A stretch of 64,000 nucleotides of DNA from Pseudoflavonifractor sp. MSJ-30. Lineage in GTDB: Bacteria; Bacillota; Clostridia; Oscillospirales; Oscillospiraceae. The notes beneath the pieces were generated by a model, which saw nothing but the letters and a program-made list of their open reading frames with translations, did not search any database and was not told the DNA's origin. How positions within the stretch are numbered: the first letter of the stretch is position 1; each line of letters opens with the position of its first letter. Shown one piece after another: positions 1-7,479 of the stretch. The DNA lies in NCBI RefSeq assembly GCF_018918045.1, contig NZ_JAHLPU010000051.1:1-64000 (forward strand), written 5' to 3'. Position numbers and translations under genes: made by a program.

Positions 1-92
1 CGCAGCGAATCTTATCTGACGATTGCCAGTGGCAATCGCTCTATGAAATCATCGGCTTTGCCGACAGCGCCTCCCTTAGGCCGCATTCTTTC

Positions 93-157
93 CCCCTTTC
101 TTGGCGGGACAAGAAAGGGGCCCCGGAGGCACCCAGCCAATGGGTGCCTCCGGGGCC
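93..157. terminator. Two abutting hairpins downstream of the TrhA-like gene
   Basis: A 10-bp stem (93-102 with 111-120, 8-nt loop) abuts a perfect 17-bp stem (119-135 with 141-157, loop GCCAA). The second stem lies just past the end of the minus-strand membrane protein gene and is its probable terminator, although the T-tract is poor. The CCCCTTTCTT-type hairpin has the look of an intergenic repeat. Bases 1-92 hold no supportable gene. Confidence 0.6.
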
Positions 158-193
158 TCTGTTTGAAGCAGGAATGTTAAGTCCCAACACTCT

Positions 194-883
194 TCACACC
201 GCGTACAGCAGCACGCACAGAAAATGCAGCAAACTGCCGATGTCCACGAAAATATGAAACACGGAGTGCATCCATTTTTTCTTGCTGCCCACCCCATAGA
301 GTACCGCGCCGATGGTATAGGCGATGCCGCCGGAGAGCAGCAGCCAGAAGCCCGCCGGGGTAAGCACCTGCCAGATAACTCTCACGAAAGGAATGATTGC
401 CCAGCCCATGCCGATGTAGCAGATCATGGAAAACACCCGGTAGGCCCGCAGGTCGATGGCCGTCAGCACCGTTGCCACAACGGCCATGGCCCACTCAAAA
501 ACGGACAGCCACCAGCCCAGCTTCGGGTATACCGGCCGGATGGCGGACAGCGCAATGACCGTATAGGTGCCGCAGATCAGAAAATAAATGGTACAGTGGT
601 CAATGACCTGCATGACCTTCTTGCCCATGCCGGGTCTCAAGCCGTGGTAAACGCTGGACACGCTGTAAAGGGCGATCATGCAGAATCCATAAATGGCGGA
701 GCAGACCACGCCGTAGATATTGTTGTGCAGGGCCGCGAAGGTCACGCACAGGCTCAGCGCCGAAACGCCCATGGCCCCGCCTACAATGTGTGTCACGGTG
801 TTCATGATTTCCTCGCCCATGGAATAGTTGGGCAACATACGGTCTGCCAATTTTGTTCTTTTGAATATCATCATACAACCCAT
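194..883 (-). CDS. trhA: Hemolysin III / TrhA family (PAQR-like) membrane protein
   Basis: This is a seven-helix membrane protein of the hemolysin III/TrhA family, about 229 residues from the chosen start (family about 210-230). The N-terminal third carries the family motif SSVYHGL followed by IDHCTIYFLICGTYT, and the C-terminus has HSVFHIFVDIGSLLH. The Ser/Asp/His residues in these motifs are the presumed metal site. Bacterial members are linked to membrane homeostasis; haemolysis is not a safe prediction. An in-frame TTG at 946 lies upstream of the promoter -10 box, so translation must begin downstream. ATG 883 is the first candidate and ATG 874 and 871 are alternatives. The Shine-Dalgarno AAAGGA (906-911) is 22 nt from ATG 883, with a hairpin in between. 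The gene is monocistronic. Confidence 0.85.
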   Translation of the reverse strand: MGCMMIFKRTKLADRMLPNYSMGEEIMNTVTHIVGGAMGVSALSLCVTFAALHNNIYGVVCSAIYGFCMIALYSVSSVYHGLRPGMGKKVMQVIDHCTIYFLICGTYTVIALSAIRPVYPKLGWWLSVFEWAMAVVATVLTAIDLRAYRVFSMICYIGMGWAIIPFVRVIWQVLTPAGFWLLLSGGIAYTIGAVLYGVGSKKKWMHSVFHIFVDIGSLLHFLCVLLYAV

Positions 884-924
884 CGGAAACGGCCGGGCGT
901 TTCCGTCCTTTCTTCGTTTTCTAC

Positions 925-933
925 AGTATAGCA
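925..933 (-). promoter_or_regulatory. Extended -10 promoter for the TrhA-like gene
   Basis: On the minus strand TGC is followed by TATACT (925-930), an extended -10 element. No good -35 hexamer sits 16-18 bp upstream. Transcription would start near 918, inside the longest reading frame, which is why the upstream TTG start was rejected. Confidence 0.5.
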
Positions 934-1125
934 TATCGGCGTTCAAAATGTGCCTACGCCCTCCATTTCTACCCTCTACACCCCGGAGAGGTCCGATTCT
1001 CCCGGCGGTAGAGTACCGTATTCCCGCCCGTGCGGGACATTTCGGCGCTTTGAAAACTTTTCCCGCCCACAGAGACTTCCGGACTGTTCATTTCTCCAAA
1101 AAGCGTTCCGGCCTGGGGTTGTTTG

Positions 1126-1154
1126 TTGACAAACCGGAATAGATTGTATAAAAT
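1126..1154 (+). promoter_or_regulatory. Sigma-A type promoter for lysA
   Basis: TTGACA (1126-1131), 17-bp spacer, TAAAAT (1149-1154). It lies 44 bp upstream of the lysA start codon and points at it. Confidence 0.75.
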
Positions 1155-1197
1155 TCGAATAGTCGAACATAAAAATACATTTTTGGAGCGCACGCAT

Positions 1198-2460
1198 ATG
1201 AAGAAAACCCCGTTTATCACCCTGGAGAAGGCCCGGGAGATCATCCATCAGATCCCCACTCCCTTTCACCTGTACGATGAGGCCGGCATTCGGGCCAATG
1301 CCCGGGCGCTGAAGGCCGCCTTTGCCTGGAACAAGGGTTTCCGGGAGTACTTTGCCGTAAAGGCGACACCCAACCCCTATATTCTGAAGCTTCTCCACGA
1401 GGAGGGCTGCGGCTGCGACTGCGCCACCTACACGGAGCTTCTGCTGGCCGAGGCCGTGGGCATTACGGGGCATGACGTCATGTTCTCCTCCAATGTGACC
1501 CCGGAGAAGGATATGCGCAAGGCACTGGAAATGGGCGCTTATGTAAATCTGGACGATGCTACCTATGTGGATTTTCTGGAAAAGCTGGGTCCCATTCCGG
1601 AAACGGTCTGTCTGCGCTACAACCCCGGGGGCTCCTTCAGCCTTGGCAACACCATCATGGACATGCCGAGAGACGCCAAATACGGCATGACCGAAGATCA
1701 GATGGCCGGTGCCATCAACCGGCTTATGAAGCTGGGTGCCAGGCACTTCGGCATCCATGCCTTTCTTGCCTCCAACACCACCACCAATGAATACTATCCG
1801 GAGCTTGCCAGCCAGCTGTTCCGGCTGGCCGTCCGGCTGAAGAACGCCACCGGAGCGGACTTTCGGTTCATCAATCTCTCCGGCGGCATCGGCGTGGATT
1901 ACCGTCCGGAACAGCCAAGCTGCAATATTCAGGTCATCGGCGACGGCGTCCGGAACCGGTTTGAGCAGATCATGGTTCCCGCAGGCATGGGGGATGTGGC
2001 TATTTTTACGGAGTTGGGCCGGTATATGCTGGCGCCCTACGGCCACCTGGTCTCCACGGTGCTGCACCAGAAGCACATCTATCGGGAGTACATCGGTCTG
2101 GACGCCTGCGCTACCGACCTGATCCGTCCCGCCATGTATGGCGCCTACCACCATATTACGGTGCTGGGTAAGGAAGACGCCATTTTGGACCATGTGTACG
2201 ATGTCACCGGCGGTCTGTGCGAAAACAACGACAAGTTCGCCATTGAGCGCAGCCTGCCCGCCATTGAACGGGGCGATATCGTCGTCATCCATGACACCGG
2301 CGCCCACTGTCACTCCATGGGCTACAACTACAACGGCAAACTCCGCTCCGCTGAGGTGCTGCTCCGCGAGGACGGCTCCTTCAAGCTGATCCGCCGGGCA
2401 GAGACCCCCATGGATTACTTCGCCACCTTGGACTGCACGGAGTTTACCTTCCACAATTAA
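1198..2460 (+). CDS. lysA: Diaminopimelate decarboxylase
   Basis: Fold-type III PLP enzyme of 420 residues that decarboxylates meso-diaminopimelate to L-lysine, the last step of lysine synthesis. The PLP lysine is K55 in YFAVKATPNP. A glycine-rich phosphate-binding loop follows in NLSGGIGVDY. The C-terminal barrel carries the LCENNDKF stretch in place of the usual CESxD, and GYNYN near the end matches the family's substrate-site tyrosine region. ATG 1198 was chosen because GGAG at 1185-1188 is correctly spaced; in-frame codons back to 1123 precede or overlap the promoter. The gene stands alone between its own promoter and the next one. The substitutions around CESxD make a related amino-acid decarboxylase possible but less likely. 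Confidence 0.85.
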   Translation: MKKTPFITLEKAREIIHQIPTPFHLYDEAGIRANARALKAAFAWNKGFREYFAVKATPNPYILKLLHEEGCGCDCATYTELLLAEAVGITGHDVMFSSNVTPEKDMRKALEMGAYVNLDDATYVDFLEKLGPIPETVCLRYNPGGSFSLGNTIMDMPRDAKYGMTEDQMAGAINRLMKLGARHFGIHAFLASNTTTNEYYPELASQLFRLAVRLKNATGADFRFINLSGGIGVDYRPEQPSCNIQVIGDGVRNRFEQIMVPAGMGDVAIFTELGRYMLAPYGHLVSTVLHQKHIYREYIGLDACATDLIRPAMYGAYHHITVLGKEDAILDHVYDVTGGLCENNDKFAIERSLPAIERGDIVVIHDTGAHCHSMGYNYNGKLRSAEVLLREDGSFKLIRRAETPMDYFATLDCTEFTFHN

Positions 2461-2557
2461 CAGCTCATTTTTGTTGATACTGCACAATTGTTAAGAAAAT
2501 AATATCCCATTTCCATAGGCACTTTGTCAACAATTGTTCATACTTTTTCGGTTCCGG

Positions 2558-2568
2558 TGTGCTATAAT
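2558..2568 (+). promoter_or_regulatory. Extended -10 promoter for the CBS protein gene
   Basis: TGTGC runs directly into TATAAT (2563-2568). No TTGACA-like -35 is present; a T-rich stretch precedes it. Two copies of ACAATTGTT lie at about 2484 and 2531 in the 150-bp gap after lysA and could be operator half-sites. Confidence 0.6.
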
Positions 2569-2614
2569 GGTAACGATGGCGGGAGGGAAAACCGCCCTGG
2601 AAAAGGAGATCGGA

Positions 2615-3028
2615 ATGAACAATATCTTGTTTTTTTTGCTGCCGAAGGCCATGTGCGCGTTTCTGGATGAAGACAGCACCATCCGTCAGGCCATGGAAAA
2701 AATGGAATCCGCGGGCTATTCCTCCATCCCCATTCTCAACAAACGGGGCGAATACCGTGGTACCCTCACCGAGGGCGATCTGCTGTGGGCGCTGAAATAC
2801 CTGTGCTTTATGGATATGCGCCAGGCGGAAATCCACCGCATTTCAGAGATCTCCCGCCGGAAGGACAACGTCCCCGTCCGGGTCACCACCTCCATGCACG
2901 ACCTCATTGACCGGGCCTCCACCCAGAATTTCGTCCCCGTTGTAGATGACAAGGACGCTTTCATCGGCATCGTCACCCGCCGCTCCATTATCCAGTACTG
3001 CAAGCAGACCCTTTTCCCGGAGGACTGA
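2615..3028 (+). CDS. Small stand-alone CBS-pair protein (DarB/CbpB-like)
   Basis: The protein is 137 residues and is almost entirely one Bateman module: CBS1 at about residues 8-60 (GYSSIPILN, then GTLTEGDLLW) and CBS2 at about 80-130 (FVPVVDDKDAFIGIVTRR). Size and architecture match the single-domain CBS proteins DarB (B. subtilis YkuL) and CbpB (Listeria), which bind cyclic-di-AMP and regulate Rel and pyruvate carboxylase. Binding here is inference from architecture only. ATG 2615 has AAAAGGAGAT at 2601-2610; longer in-frame starts overlap the promoter. It is monocistronic and ends at a bidirectional terminator. Confidence 0.75.
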   Translation: MNNILFFLLPKAMCAFLDEDSTIRQAMEKMESAGYSSIPILNKRGEYRGTLTEGDLLWALKYLCFMDMRQAEIHRISEISRRKDNVPVRVTTSMHDLIDRASTQNFVPVVDDKDAFIGIVTRRSIIQYCKQTLFPED

Positions 3029-3040
3029 ATACGCAAAATC

Positions 3041-3065
3041 GGCCCGCTGCAAAATGCAGCGGGCC
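3041..3065. terminator. Bidirectional terminator between converging genes
   Basis: Perfect 10-bp stem GGCCCGCTGC / GCAGCGGGCC with a 5-nt loop. On the minus strand it is followed by GATTTTGCG. It separates the CBS gene (+) from the lipoprotein gene (-). Confidence 0.7.
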
Positions 3066-3095
3066 AATCGTATACATGCGACCGTTCTCCAAACC

Positions 3096-4862
3096 CTAGG
3101 TCAGGTACTGCTCCCACAGCAGCACTTCCTCCGTGTTTTTCATGCTGAAGGCCTCCCGGATGCCGGTACATATCCGGCGGAGCTTGGCCTGCATGATGGG
3201 GGAATCAAAGATCTCCCGGCTGCCGGCGGTGCAGGCGCACTCGAAAATTCTGGCCCGATCCTCGGCGGGGAAGGTCATGGCGTAGTCATCCACAAAGGCC
3301 CGGTCCGGACCGGTGAGCAGGGCCTTGTAGGGGGTCATGTCCGCGTTCACGTCCAGACTGTAGGCAAAATCCTGGGGATTCAGATCGTTCCAGTTGTCAT
3401 AGGCGCTGGAACGGTTCATGACCTGGGTATCGATCAGGTGACTGAACTCATGGAACAGGGTATGTATCAGACTATCCTCGTCCTGAGGGGCCAGAGCGAT
3501 GTAATAATGGGTGCCGTTCTGGAACTGGAGGCCCTCAGCACTGTCCAGGCTGCCGGATTCGGCGGTGCCCCGGATGGAATCCACGATGCAGACTGTCAAA
3601 TCATCCCAGTCCTGCTTCAGTGCCTCCAGGAAGCCATCCGGAAAAGCGGCCAGGGTGCTTTCCAGATCGGCAAGCGCCCACCGGGTCTTGTCCACCCGGT
3701 AGGCCGGGGTGAAATCATAGTCCCAGGGAGCTGCCTCCGCCGCCTCATCGAAGACAAGTACCGTAATTCCGTAACGCCTGCCCAGAGTCTGTGCCTGGGC
3801 GCGGCAGGCTGCCTGTCCCGCATCGTCCGGGTCATCCCGGGTGTAGTAGGGCTCCAGGCAGCTTTCCTCGCTCTCCGGCGGGAATGCCGTGTAGTTCCAT
3901 TTCAGGATCCACCAGCCATTTTCAGAGGCACTGTGGGCCGTCAGATAGACATTTCCATCAGACGTGACCCGGCACTGTCCTGTCAGGTCAATGTCCGGCA
4001 GCAAAACGCTGCTGCGCAGCACCCCGGCAGACAGGTCATACAGTCCCACCGTGACCCCCGTACTCCCGGAAATGGCGGTATACAGGCCGTTGATCTCCGG
4101 CAGAAAACCCAGCACCTGCTCTCCTTCCCGCAGCAGCACACGGCTGGCCTCCCCGCCTTCCGGCAGAAGCACCATCTGTCCATCCACCAAAAGAACGCCC
4201 AGACCGTCTCCCATGGCGCAGGCATCGGAAACGGCCAGCTCAGGATACAGCGTACTGCCGTCGGCGGCGGACAGGAGCAGCGTGCTGCCCGCGCCCTCCT
4301 CGTCCGTCAGGCGCAGCATGAGCGTCTTACCAAGATCGGAAACGGAGCCATCGGCAAAGTCCATATTCTCCCGCAGCAGAGAGGCCAGACCGGAAGCAAG
4401 ATCCAGCTTTTTCAGGCAGCCATCCGTCAAATAGTACAGTGCCCTGCCGCTTTCATCCATTCCGGGCACACCGATGACCGGGTCCGGAACGGAAATGGTC
4501 TGCAGCAGCGTGAAATTCTCGTCCAGTACGGAAACCGCGCTGCCATCAAAGAGCCACACGCCGTCCCCGCCGGAGCGAAGCACCGTCTGGGCGTCCATCT
4601 TGGCCTGGGGCGTCAGGTTTGGGCCGGAAAGCCGGGTCAGGACACCGCCGCTTTGCAGCAGCAGGTCCTCCCCCATGGCCCAGAGTTGGCAAAAGCTCTC
4701 GGCTTCCGTAGGAAACACCTGCATAATGCCGCTGGTCTGGGTCTCCAGGCTGTGGCCCGGCACGTGCAGAGCATCTTCCCCGGTAGCCTGTGTGGTTTCC
4801 GCGGGCTGACTGGCGCAGCCCGTCAGCAGCAGAACGGCAAGCAAAGCGGCAAGAAATTTCAT
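3096..4862 (-). CDS. Lipoprotein with a C-terminal HEFSH metallopeptidase domain
   Basis: A 588-residue surface lipoprotein. A signal peptide ends in lipobox LLTGC, so the mature protein is probably anchored on the outer face of the membrane. Residues roughly 50-330 are a run of short beta-strand repeats (VLDENFTLLQ, VTVGLYDLS and similar) that look like a beta-propeller. The C-terminal part holds HEFSH (471-475), an HExxH zinc motif. Glu in the downstream AEDRARIFE stretch is a candidate third ligand, which suggests a gluzincin-like peptidase. No substrate can be named. ATG 4862 has AGGAGA 9-10 nt upstream; ATG 4883 includes that site and is rejected. It may be co-transcribed with the two small genes upstream (4-nt gap). 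Confidence 0.75.
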   Translation of the reverse strand: MKFLAALLAVLLLTGCASQPAETTQATGEDALHVPGHSLETQTSGIMQVFPTEAESFCQLWAMGEDLLLQSGGVLTRLSGPNLTPQAKMDAQTVLRSGGDGVWLFDGSAVSVLDENFTLLQTISVPDPVIGVPGMDESGRALYYLTDGCLKKLDLASGLASLLRENMDFADGSVSDLGKTLMLRLTDEEGAGSTLLLSAADGSTLYPELAVSDACAMGDGLGVLLVDGQMVLLPEGGEASRVLLREGEQVLGFLPEINGLYTAISGSTGVTVGLYDLSAGVLRSSVLLPDIDLTGQCRVTSDGNVYLTAHSASENGWWILKWNYTAFPPESEESCLEPYYTRDDPDDAGQAACRAQAQTLGRRYGITVLVFDEAAEAAPWDYDFTPAYRVDKTRWALADLESTLAAFPDGFLEALKQDWDDLTVCIVDSIRGTAESGSLDSAEGLQFQNGTHYYIALAPQDEDSLIHTLFHEFSHLIDTQVMNRSSAYDNWNDLNPQDFAYSLDVNADMTPYKALLTGPDRAFVDDYAMTFPAEDRARIFECACTAGSREIFDSPIMQAKLRRICTGIREAFSMKNTEEVLLWEQYLT

Positions 4863-4866
4863 AAAA

Positions 4867-5049
4867 TCACTGTCTCCTGGCAAGGGTGTAGTCGTCGCCC
4901 TGACGGTAGTAAGGGCAGCGCTGGGACTGGGATGAGAGGATCCGGTAAACCTCGTCCTCGTCCAGATCCATCATACAGTAGTACTCGTCGTACTCCTCAT
5001 CATAATCATAATACCAGCAGCTGTCGCATTGGGTCGAATCCATGGTCAT
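4867..5049 (-). CDS. Small Cys/Tyr/Asp-rich protein, DUF6472-like
   Basis: A 60-residue acidic protein with CxxC near the start (CDSC), a central Cys, and CPYY near the C-terminus, so four cysteines suit a small metal site. It resembles a widespread Firmicutes family I know as DUF6472, of unknown function. Its ATG (5049) overlaps the TGA of the upstream phosphodiesterase gene, which indicates translational coupling. A second ATG two codons in is equally usable. Confidence 0.7.
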   Translation of the reverse strand: MTMDSTQCDSCWYYDYDEEYDEYYCMMDLDEDEVYRILSSQSQRCPYYRQGDDYTLARRQ

Positions 5050-5561
5050 CCCTCCAAAACACGGAAAGAAAAGTTTCCGTCCTCATAAATGAGATAGCTG
5101 TGGCTGCCGTCCTTGGGGATGGACACGCTGCCGGGGTTCAGGCAGCGAATGCCGCCTGCCTCCTCATCCAGCTTCACATGGGTGTGGCCGGAGAGGAATA
5201 CACTGTCTCTGGGCAGCGGCGGCAGATTCTGCGGGTTGGCATGGTGGCCATGGGTCAGATAGAAGGTCTTTCCATCCACCAGCAGCTGGGAAAAGTCCGC
5301 CATGCAGGGGAAGGGCAGCACCATCTGGTCCACCTCCGCCTCGCAGTTGCCCCGGACAGCGATGATTTTCTCCGCCAGTGCGCTGAGCATGGGAATCACC
5401 TTTTTCGGGGCATAGTCTCTGGGCAGATCATTTCTGGGGCCATGGTACAGCAGGTCTCCCAGCAGAATCACCTTATCGGGGTTTTCCTTCTCGATCTCCT
5501 CGCACAGTCTGCCGCACCAATAGGCGCTGCCGTGAATGTCGGACGCAATTAAAATCTTCAT
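5046..5561 (-). CDS. yfcE: YfcE/MJ0936-type metallophosphodiesterase
   Basis: A 171-residue calcineurin-like phosphoesterase. All metal motifs are present in order: ASDIHGS (residues 7-13), LLGDLLYHG, VRGNCEAEVD, LTHGHH and LSGHTHVKL. YfcE-type enzymes hydrolyse phosphodiesters in vitro; the physiological substrate is unknown. It is the first gene of a coupled pair with the DUF6472-like gene and lies 15 bp downstream of the histidine kinase gene, so it may belong to that transcript. Confidence 0.85.
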   Translation of the reverse strand: MKILIASDIHGSAYWCGRLCEEIEKENPDKVILLGDLLYHGPRNDLPRDYAPKKVIPMLSALAEKIIAVRGNCEAEVDQMVLPFPCMADFSQLLVDGKTFYLTHGHHANPQNLPPLPRDSVFLSGHTHVKLDEEAGGIRCLNPGSVSIPKDGSHSYLIYEDGNFSFRVLEG

Positions 5562-5576
5562 TGTTTTTATCTCCTT

Positions 5577-6578
5577 TTATTCAATTCCAATTTCCCGCCT
5601 GTCCAGCTTCAGGAACACCGCCGTGCCCTTTCCGGGTTCGGACTTCACAGACAGTTCGTGGCCCAGGCGGTCGCAGACCCGTTTGCACAGGTACAGGCCG
5701 ATGCCGCTGGCCTTTTTGTCCGAGCGGCCGTTATAGCCCGTAAATCCCTTTTCAAAAATTCTCGGCAGGTCCTCCGGAGCAATGCCGATGCCCGTATCCC
5801 GGATCACCAGGGTGTCCGGCGTCTGGGTATATATGGAAATTTCCCCGGCAGGGGTGTATTTCAGAGCGTTGGACAGCAGCTGCTCCACTATGAAGCTCAG
5901 CCATTTTTCATCGGTCAGGACGATATACTCCATAGGCTCCAGCCGCAGCCCCAGTTTCCGGTCAATAAACTCTCCGGCGAATTTCCGCACGGCGCCCCGG
6001 ACGATAGGCTCCAGTGGCTGCCGCTTGAAAACATAGTCCCCGGTTTCGGCATCCAGCCGCAGATAGGTCATGGCCATATCCACGTACTGTTCAATGCGGT
6101 TCAGGTCCCCCCGCAGCCGCCGGGACAAAGCGGAATCCTCCTTCTGAAGCTTCAGCCCCATAGAAGCGATGGGCGTCTTGATCTGGTGGGCCCAGGCGGA
6201 AAAATAGTCCGTCTGGGTGGCCATCCGCCGGGCATCCTCCGTCCGCAATTGGGTGAGCCTGTCCATTTGTATCTCCAAAAGCCGGGTGTAGTCCCGGGCC
6301 TGCCGGTTTTCCGGCTCCGGGAGTTGATCCGGCGTCAGCTCTTCCATCTCCGCCAGCCGCCGGAGCGCCTCATGTCTCCGCCGAAACCGGCGGTAGTCCC
6401 GCAGGAAAGCCAGCGCTTCCAGACACAGGCACAGCGTTGCGGGATAGGCCGCCGCCCGCCAGGGCACATGGTACAGAGCAAACAGGCCCAGAAAAATACC
6501 GCCAAAAAGGGCAATGCGGGCAAAGGCGCCGGCCCGCTCCCGCAGGTATGGGGCAATCAGGTTTTTTTCAGTCTCCAA
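5577..6578 (-). CDS. BceS/GraS-like intramembrane-sensing histidine kinase
   Basis: A 333-residue kinase with two closely spaced N-terminal membrane helices (about 20-36 and 43-59) and almost no extracellular loop, the hallmark of intramembrane-sensing kinases. The H-box AWAHQIKTPI has the phospho-acceptor H131 in the form typical of the BceS/GraS group. N-box (LLSNALKYTP), G1 (DTGIGI) and G2 (GIGLYLCK) are intact. Such kinases sense peptide antibiotics through a BceAB-type ABC transporter, but none is encoded nearby. The start overlaps the end of the response regulator gene by 11 bp. Expected output is phosphorylation of the adjacent regulator. Confidence 0.88.
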   Translation of the reverse strand: METEKNLIAPYLRERAGAFARIALFGGIFLGLFALYHVPWRAAAYPATLCLCLEALAFLRDYRRFRRRHEALRRLAEMEELTPDQLPEPENRQARDYTRLLEIQMDRLTQLRTEDARRMATQTDYFSAWAHQIKTPIASMGLKLQKEDSALSRRLRGDLNRIEQYVDMAMTYLRLDAETGDYVFKRQPLEPIVRGAVRKFAGEFIDRKLGLRLEPMEYIVLTDEKWLSFIVEQLLSNALKYTPAGEISIYTQTPDTLVIRDTGIGIAPEDLPRIFEKGFTGYNGRSDKKASGIGLYLCKRVCDRLGHELSVKSEPGKGTAVFLKLDRREIGIE

Positions 6579-7242
6579 GCTGATACCCCACGCCGAATTT
6601 CGTGACGATAAAGCCCGGCAGCCCCGCGCCGTCCAGCTTTTTGCGCAGACGGTTCACATTCACCGTCAGGGTGTTTTCGTCCACAAAGCTGTCCGACTCC
6701 CAGAGCCGCTCCATGAGTTTTTCCCGACTGACCACCGCTCCTTTGTTTTCCAACAGGCATAGAAGGATCTTGTACTCATTCCTGGTCAGCTCGATCTTCT
6801 GCCCGCCGAAGCGCAGCGTGCTGTCCAGAGTATTCAGTTCCGCTCCCCGGTGCCGCAAAGCCGGAGCCGCGGGGCGGAAATCGTAGCACCGGCGCAGGAT
6901 AGCCTGAACCTTGGCAACCAGAACATTTCTGTCAAAGGGCTTGGACACAAAGTCATCCCCGCCCATGTTCATGGCCATGACGATGTTCATGTTCTCTGAG
7001 GCCGAAGACAGGAACACAATGGGCACATTGGAGGTCTTTCGGATCTCGTTGCACCAGTGGTAGCCGTTGAAAAAGGGCAGCATGATATCCAGCAGCACCA
7101 GATGGGGCTGGAACGCCTCAAATTCCCCCAGCACATTTCGAAAATCCCGGGCGCAGCGGGTCTCCAGTCCCCATTGGGTCAGTTCTTCCGCCACAGCCTG
7201 GGCAATGGCGTCCTCGTCCTCCACGATCAGAACACGGTACAT
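6568..7242 (-). CDS. OmpR/PhoB-family response regulator (BceR-like)
   Basis: A 224-residue regulator: receiver domain at 1-115 with acidic residues VEDED, phospho-acceptor D52 in LLDIMLP, and SKPFDR lysine; winged-helix DNA-binding domain at about 125-224 (LTRNEYKILLCLL, then VNRLRKKLDG). ATG 7242 is preceded by AAAGGAGG at the right distance; an in-frame codon at 7293 has no such site. It is the first gene of an operon with the kinase. Target genes are probably elsewhere because no transporter is adjacent. Confidence 0.9.
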   Translation of the reverse strand: MYRVLIVEDEDAIAQAVAEELTQWGLETRCARDFRNVLGEFEAFQPHLVLLDIMLPFFNGYHWCNEIRKTSNVPIVFLSSASENMNIVMAMNMGGDDFVSKPFDRNVLVAKVQAILRRCYDFRPAAPALRHRGAELNTLDSTLRFGGQKIELTRNEYKILLCLLENKGAVVSREKLMERLWESDSFVDENTLTVNVNRLRKKLDGAGLPGFIVTKFGVGYQLGD

Positions 7243-7332
7243 TTTCTCCGCCTCCTTTGGGGGTATCTTACCGCAAAAATGTGAAAAAAGCAAGGCTGCC
7301 GCTGTATTAGCATAAAAACTTTAGGATTCCTC

Positions 7333-7361
7333 TTGTATCTGTGGAAAACCTGTGGTAAAAT
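7333..7361 (+). promoter_or_regulatory. Promoter for prfC
   Basis: TTGTAT (7333-7338), 17-bp spacer, TAAAAT (7356-7361). It leaves a leader of about 110 nt before prfC, and this leader contains a short open reading frame. Confidence 0.65.
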
Positions 7362-7402
7362 AAAGTGATTTACTATGAAAAAACGAACCTATGGAGGCAA
7401 TT

Positions 7403-7426
7403 ATGTATTCGGGAATCCCCCATTAG
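7403..7426 (+). CDS. Possible 7-codon leader peptide upstream of prfC
   Basis: ATG at 7403 is preceded by GGAGG (7393-7397) with a 5-nt gap, as good a ribosome site as that of prfC itself. It encodes seven residues (MYSGIPH) and stops at TAG (7424-7426), 53 nt before the prfC start. Translation is inferred from the ribosome site alone. Its position ahead of a release-factor gene suggests a termination-sensing leader, but a chance ORF is possible. Confidence 0.35.
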   Translation: MYSGIPH

Positions 7427-7479
7427 CCCTCTGCGGTGTTGAAGAATGAAAAATTGAATGAAACGTGGAGGAAAAACCA

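Noticed and set aside
2946-5552. Long plus-strand open frame opposite the lipoprotein and phosphodiesterase genes
   Set aside because: It has no ribosome site or recognisable domain and is fully antisense to genes with clear motifs; G+C-rich sequence often yields such frames.
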